Made by a program: the position numbers and the translations under genes
In this document: positions 6,298 through 9,525 of the stretch, piece after piece
How positions within the stretch are numbered: position 1 is the first letter of the stretch
Layout: the number at the start of each line of letters is the position of its first letter
Notes under the pieces: model-generated
Databases searched by the model: none
What the model saw: only the letters and a program-made list of their open reading frames with translations
What the model was told of the DNA's origin: nothing
Assembly: GCA_002336985.1 (NCBI GenBank)
Contig: DDFE01000009.1
Span: 4,627-14,151 of the forward strand
Reading direction: 5' to 3'
Source: Sphingomonadales bacterium UBA1936
Lineage (GTDB): Bacteria > Pseudomonadota > Alphaproteobacteria > Sphingomonadales > Sphingomonadaceae
Length of the DNA: 9,525 nt

Positions 6298-7299
6298 TCA
6301 GATCCGCACCATCTTCATCGAACGCTCCGAATAGCGGTCGCCGGCAGTCGTGCCGCGCGGGCTGATCGCATCGAGGGTCGCAAGGTCGTCCGCGGTCAGT
6401 GAGACGTCGGCCGCACCCGCGCTATCCTCCATGGTGGCACGGCGCTTCACGCCGGGGATCGGCACGATGTCGTCGCCCTGTGCCAACAGCCACGCCAGCG
6501 CGACTTGCGCATTGGAGGCGCCGACACGCTCCGCAATCGCGGCAATCGTGTCGACGATCTTCAGATTCTTCGGCAAATTCTCGTCCGAATAGCGCGGATC
6601 GTTGTGGCGCCAGTCGTCCGCGGGAAGGTCCGCACGGCTGCGGATGCCGCCCGCCAGGAACCCGCGCCCCAGCGGCGAATAGGGAACGAAGCCGATGCCG
6701 TTGTCGCGGCAGATGTCGAGGATGCCGTCCTCCACATCGCGCTCCCAGATCGAATATTCGGACTGCAGCGCCGTGATCGGGTGAATTTTCGCCGCGCGCG
6801 CGATCGTTTCAGGGCCTGCCTCGGACAGCGCGATGTGACGCACTTTCCCTTCCTTCACCAGGTCCACCATGCCGCCGATGGTTTCCTCGATCGGGACGTT
6901 CGGGTCGACGCGGTGCTGGTAGAACAGGTCGATGGTGTCGATGCCGAGGCGCTTCAGCGACCCTTCGCAGGCCCGGCGTGCGTTATCGGGACTGCCGTCC
7001 AGTCCCGCCATTTGGTCGCCGTTCCACCGCATCGCGAATTTGGTCGCGATGACGAGGCCGTCGCGCTTCCCCTTGATGGCCTGTCCGACCAGTTCCTCGT
7101 TCGAGAACGGCCCGTACATCTCGGCCGTGTCGAAAAAGGTGATGCCCAGGTCGATCGCACGGTGGATGGTGCGGATCGATTCATCGTCGTCGGCATTGCC
7201 ATAGGCGATGTTGCCGCCGCGGATCATCGGCATGCAGCCGATGCCGATAGCCGAAACCTTCAGCCCCCCGTCATGTGTTCCGAGTGTCCGGTATTGCAT
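6298..7299 (-). CDS. Aldo/keto reductase
   Basis: This cytoplasmic NADPH-dependent oxidoreductase of 333 residues is expected to fold as an (alpha/beta)8 barrel. The catalytic tetrad is visible as D57 and Y62 (FFDTAEMYG), K87 (IATKFAM) and H129 (LFYQHRVD). PYSPLGRGFLAG (206-217) and IPGVKRRATMEDSAG (281-295) match the cofactor-binding segments of the long-chain, YakC-like branch. The ATG at 7299 has AGGAGA 6 bases upstream. That site and the first 29 bases of the gene overlap the 3' end of the upstream transporter gene, so the two are very likely cotranscribed and coupled. The family reduces aldehydes and ketones, often in detoxification; the substrate here is unknown. No terminator is evident after its TGA stop. 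Confidence 0.92.
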   Translation of the reverse strand: MQYRTLGTHDGGLKVSAIGIGCMPMIRGGNIAYGNADDDESIRTIHRAIDLGITFFDTAEMYGPFSNEELVGQAIKGKRDGLVIATKFAMRWNGDQMAGLDGSPDNARRACEGSLKRLGIDTIDLFYQHRVDPNVPIEETIGGMVDLVKEGKVRHIALSEAGPETIARAAKIHPITALQSEYSIWERDVEDGILDICRDNGIGFVPYSPLGRGFLAGGIRSRADLPADDWRHNDPRYSDENLPKNLKIVDTIAAIAERVGASNAQVALAWLLAQGDDIVPIPGVKRRATMEDSAGAADVSLTADDLATLDAISPRGTTAGDRYSERSMKMVRI

Positions 7300-8530
7300 G
7301 GATCTCTCCTTTTTCGGGGGCTTCGATGGCGGTCGCCAGCGCAACGTCCATCTGGGCATTGCCGAGCGTCCTGAAAATATCCGGCAGCGTCTCGACTGCG
7401 ATGAGCAGTGCCAGCGGCTCGACGGGCGCCCCGATGGCGTTGCAGATCGGCGCGATGGAGGTGACGAAGCTGACCGTGCCGGGCAGGCTGACCGCACCCA
7501 TGGAGGTCAGGACGGCGGCGAGGATGGCGATCGCCCACTGCCCGGGGCCCATCGGGACGCCGAACCAGTTCGCGACATAAAGCGCGACCGCGAGGTTCAT
7601 CGCCGGGCCCGTGACGCGAAGCAATGCGACCGCCATCGGCAGCACAAGCCCCGCCGTCGATTCGCGCACGCCCATCGATTCCGCCTTGGTCAGCATCAGC
7701 GGCAGGCAGGCGAGCGACGACTGGCTGGACACGGCCAGCGCCTGGACCGGCGCGACCTTGCGGGCGTAGTCGCCGAACGGGATGCGCCCGGCGAAGACCG
7801 CTACGGGGTAGGCAAACGCGCCGACGACGATCCCGACCATCGACACGATCGCGACATAGTGGAGCAGCGCGCCGAGCGCCGCCGTCCCCGCCCGCGCGCC
7901 GACAACAAAGGCCAAGGCGAAAACGCCGATTGGAGCGAGCAGCAACACCCAGTTGATGACGATGACCATCGCGTCCGCCAGTGCGGCGAAAAAGCCGGTC
8001 AGCCGTCCGCGCGGCTCGGCGGGCAGGCGAGTGACGGCAAATGCGAACACACCGGTGAAGATGATCAGCGGCAAGATCGCGTCATTGGCGGCCGCCGCCA
8101 CGGGATTGGTCGGCACGATGGCGCGCAGGAAATCGCCGAAGGGCGGCACCGCAGCCACGACGGGCGCGCTGGTCAGCGCGGCACGCAGGGCGTCGGCCGA
8201 GGATTGCGGCATGGGAAACAGCGCGAGGAAAGTCGGCGTCAGGATGGCGCCCATCACCGCCGACAGGCTCATCATCACGACAATCCATGCGACGGTCCGT
8301 GCGGCCATCCGCCCCGCGCGTGCCGCCTCAGCAGATTGCGCAATGCCGGTGACGAGCAGGGCCACCACCAGCGGCACGATCGTCATGCGCAGGCCGTTGA
8401 GCCACAGCGTCCCTATCGGGTCGGCGATTTCGGCGATGGCCTTGCCGGTGTCGGGCGCGAACCCGGCGAGAACGATGCCGAGCGTGAAGCCGGCGACAAG
8501 GGCAAGGAGAATACGGGTTGCGTTCGACAT
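7271..8530 (-). CDS. Divergent DAACS-family dicarboxylate/amino acid:cation symporter
   Basis: This 419-residue inner-membrane transporter has the overall plan of GltP/DctA-type sodium or proton symporters. The early segment LRMTIVPLVVALLVTGIA (47-63) matches the conserved MxIxPLVF-like region. A serine-rich hairpin loop appears as AVSSQSSLACLPLML (266-280), close to the usual SSSS-A-T-L-P. The second re-entrant hairpin is represented by MGAVSLPGTVSFVTSIAP (344-361). D383 and N391 (LPDIFRTLGNAQMD) correspond to the substrate- and ion-binding helix. The canonical NMDGT motif is replaced by GPAMNLA (308-314), so substrate and coupling ion are uncertain. The start at 8530 lacks a strong binding site. 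The last 29 bases overlap the reductase gene downstream. The upstream gap holds a REP-like pair that separates it from divergent glmM. Confidence 0.88.
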   Translation of the reverse strand: MSNATRILLALVAGFTLGIVLAGFAPDTGKAIAEIADPIGTLWLNGLRMTIVPLVVALLVTGIAQSAEAARAGRMAARTVAWIVVMMSLSAVMGAILTPTFLALFPMPQSSADALRAALTSAPVVAAVPPFGDFLRAIVPTNPVAAAANDAILPLIIFTGVFAFAVTRLPAEPRGRLTGFFAALADAMVIVINWVLLLAPIGVFALAFVVGARAGTAALGALLHYVAIVSMVGIVVGAFAYPVAVFAGRIPFGDYARKVAPVQALAVSSQSSLACLPLMLTKAESMGVRESTAGLVLPMAVALLRVTGPAMNLAVALYVANWFGVPMGPGQWAIAILAAVLTSMGAVSLPGTVSFVTSIAPICNAIGAPVEPLALLIAVETLPDIFRTLGNAQMDVALATAIEAPEKGEIHAIPDTRNT

Positions 8531-8550
8531 GGGTTAGGTCTTGCCCTTTT

Positions 8551-8634
8551 CGTCATTCCCGCGAAAGCGGGAATCCAGCTGCCTTTGACTTGGCAGAGAT
8601 AAGAAGCTGGATTCCCGCTTTCGCGGGAATGACG
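8551..8634. repeat. Inverted pair of REP-like palindromic units
   Basis: The 30 bases at 8551-8580 are the exact reverse complement of 8605-8634, separated by 24 bases. Each arm contains its own hairpin, with stem ATTCCCGC and GCGGGAAT around a GAAA loop (TTTC on the opposite arm), at 8555-8574 and 8611-8630. Sequences built on this ATTCCCGC-GAAA-GCGGGAAT core are common dispersed repeats in proteobacterial genomes and resemble REP/BIME elements mobilised by REP-associated transposases. None of those transposases is in this window. The pair fills two thirds of the divergent gap between the transporter and glmM. Confidence 0.88.
8585..8613 (+). promoter_or_regulatory. Candidate glmM promoter between and within the REP arms
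   Basis: TTGACT at 8585-8590, in the spacer between the two repeat arms, matches five of six -35 bases. After 17 bases, TGGATT (8608-8613), inside the right arm, is a poor -10 with matches at positions 1, 4 and 6. The start would fall within the repeat hairpin, so the glmM transcript would begin with part of the REP sequence. This is a pattern match in a gap with few other choices. Confidence 0.25.
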
Positions 8635-8654
8635 GGCGAGGGTAGAGAGCGCGC

Positions 8655-9525
8655 ATGGCACGTAAATTCTTTGGCACCGATGGCATTCGCGGCCTGACCA
8701 ACACCGCGCCGATGACCGCCGAAATCGCGATGAAGGTCGGGCAGGCGGCCGGCGCCTATTTCCTGCGCGGCGACCACCGTCACCGTGTGGTGATCGGGAA
8801 GGATACGCGCCTGTCGGGCTATATGGTGGAAAACGCGCTGGTCGCGGGGTTCACCAGTGTCGGCATGGACGTGGTGCAGTTCGGGCCGATCCCCACGCCT
8901 GCGGTCGCGATGCTGACGCATTCGATGCGCGCGGACCTGGGCGTGATGATTTCCGCCAGCCACAATCCCTTTGCCGACAATGGGATAAAGCTGTTCGGTC
9001 CCGACGGATATAAACTGTCGGACGAGGCGGAGGCCGAGATCGAGGCGCTGCTGGAAACCGAACCCAAGCGTGCCGCGCCCGGCGACATCGGCCGTGCACG
9101 CCGCGTCGAGGATGCGCGCGGGCGGTACATCCATTTCGCCAAGTCGACGTTCCCGGAAGAATTGCGCCTCGACGGGCTGAAAATCGTCGTCGACTGCGCG
9201 AACGGTGCGGCGTACCAGGTCGCGCCTGCGGCGCTGTGGGAATTGGGCGCGGAAGTGATCGCCATCGGCGTCACGCCCGACGGCAAGAACATCAACAATG
9301 GCTGCGGATCGACCGCGCCGGGCTTGTTGCAGGAAACCGTGGTTGCTAGCGGCGCCGACATCGGCATCGCGCTCGACGGTGACGCGGACCGCTTGATCGT
9401 GGTGGATGAAAAGGGTGCGATCGTCGACGGCGACCAGCTGATGGCGCTGATCGCGGGCAGCTGGTACCGGTCGGGCATGCTGGCGGGCGGCGGGCTGGTT
9501 GCGACCGTCATGTCGAACCTGGGCC
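8655..9525 (+). CDS. glmM: Phosphoglucosamine mutase, 3' end outside the window
   Basis: GlmM interconverts glucosamine-6-phosphate and glucosamine-1-phosphate in the cytoplasm, on the path to UDP-GlcNAc for peptidoglycan and lipopolysaccharide. The N-terminus ARKFFGTDGIRG is diagnostic. The phosphorylated serine is S102 in ISASHNP (99-105). The magnesium-binding loop DGDADR places aspartates at 241, 243 and 245. Both serine and aspartate numbers equal those of the E. coli enzyme. The reading frame is open to the last base, giving 290 residues of an expected 445 or so, so the sugar- and phosphate-binding C-terminal domains are cut off by the window edge and not by mutation. The ATG lies 20 bases after the REP pair, with only a moderate purine-rich site (GAGAG) before it. 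The gene is normally essential. Confidence 0.96.
   Translation, partial: MARKFFGTDGIRGLTNTAPMTAEIAMKVGQAAGAYFLRGDHRHRVVIGKDTRLSGYMVENALVAGFTSVGMDVVQFGPIPTPAVAMLTHSMRADLGVMISASHNPFADNGIKLFGPDGYKLSDEAEAEIEALLETEPKRAAPGDIGRARRVEDARGRYIHFAKSTFPEELRLDGLKIVVDCANGAAYQVAPAALWELGAEVIAIGVTPDGKNINNGCGSTAPGLLQETVVASGADIGIALDGDADRLIVVDEKGAIVDGDQLMALIAGSWYRSGMLAGGGLVATVMSNLG

Noticed and set aside
6298..7497. Longer 399-residue version of the aldo/keto reductase
   Set aside because: The extra N-terminal part is the transporter gene read in another frame. The ATG at 7299 has a good AGGAGA site and begins the conserved barrel.
8551..8634. CRISPR-like repeat-spacer-repeat
   Set aside because: There are only two units, in inverted and not direct orientation, with internal palindromes and no cas genes. 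A REP pair explains it better.

Overview
The window is GC-rich DNA, apart from one AT-rich gap near 6200-6300. It looks like the chromosome of an alphaproteobacterium, most likely a sphingomonad. That assignment is an inference. It rests on the peptide-transporter/amidohydrolase operon, a PEP-CTERM protein of the PEPxxWG type, GC-rich codon use, and a REP-like repeat with a GAAA-looped palindrome. No phage, transposase, CRISPR or RNA gene was recognised.

Region 1 (1-4349, + strand) is a tightly coupled three-gene operon. It encodes a POT-family proton:peptide symporter, then a lipoprotein amidohydrolase with HxH and other metal-ligand candidates, then a second exported amidohydrolase-like protein that has lost the HxH motif. 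The genes overlap by 4 bases at each junction (ATGA and GTGA). The simplest reading is envelope hydrolysis of peptides or other amides followed by import of small products. The intact/degenerate pair suggests a catalytic subunit with a non-catalytic partner. The operon ends in a 136-base convergent gap that holds a nested inverted repeat.

Region 2 (4486-6300, - strand) has a membrane sterol desaturase/fatty acid hydroxylase family di-iron protein. Upstream of it is a secreted PEP-CTERM protein with a probable terminator after it and a weak EcfG-like promoter before it.

Region 3 (6298-8530, - strand) has a divergent dicarboxylate/amino acid:cation symporter (DAACS) family transporter whose 3' end overlaps the start of an aldo/keto reductase by 29 bases. 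The two are probably cotranscribed.

Region 4 (8531-9525) has a 124-base divergent gap almost filled by a perfect 30-bp inverted pair of REP-like units. It is followed by glmM (phosphoglucosamine mutase, + strand), which runs off the end of the window after 290 codons.

The most unusual points are the paired intact and degenerate amidohydrolases behind a peptide importer, the transporter lacking the canonical NMDGT motif, and the REP pair that leaves little room for the promoters of glmM and the transporter.
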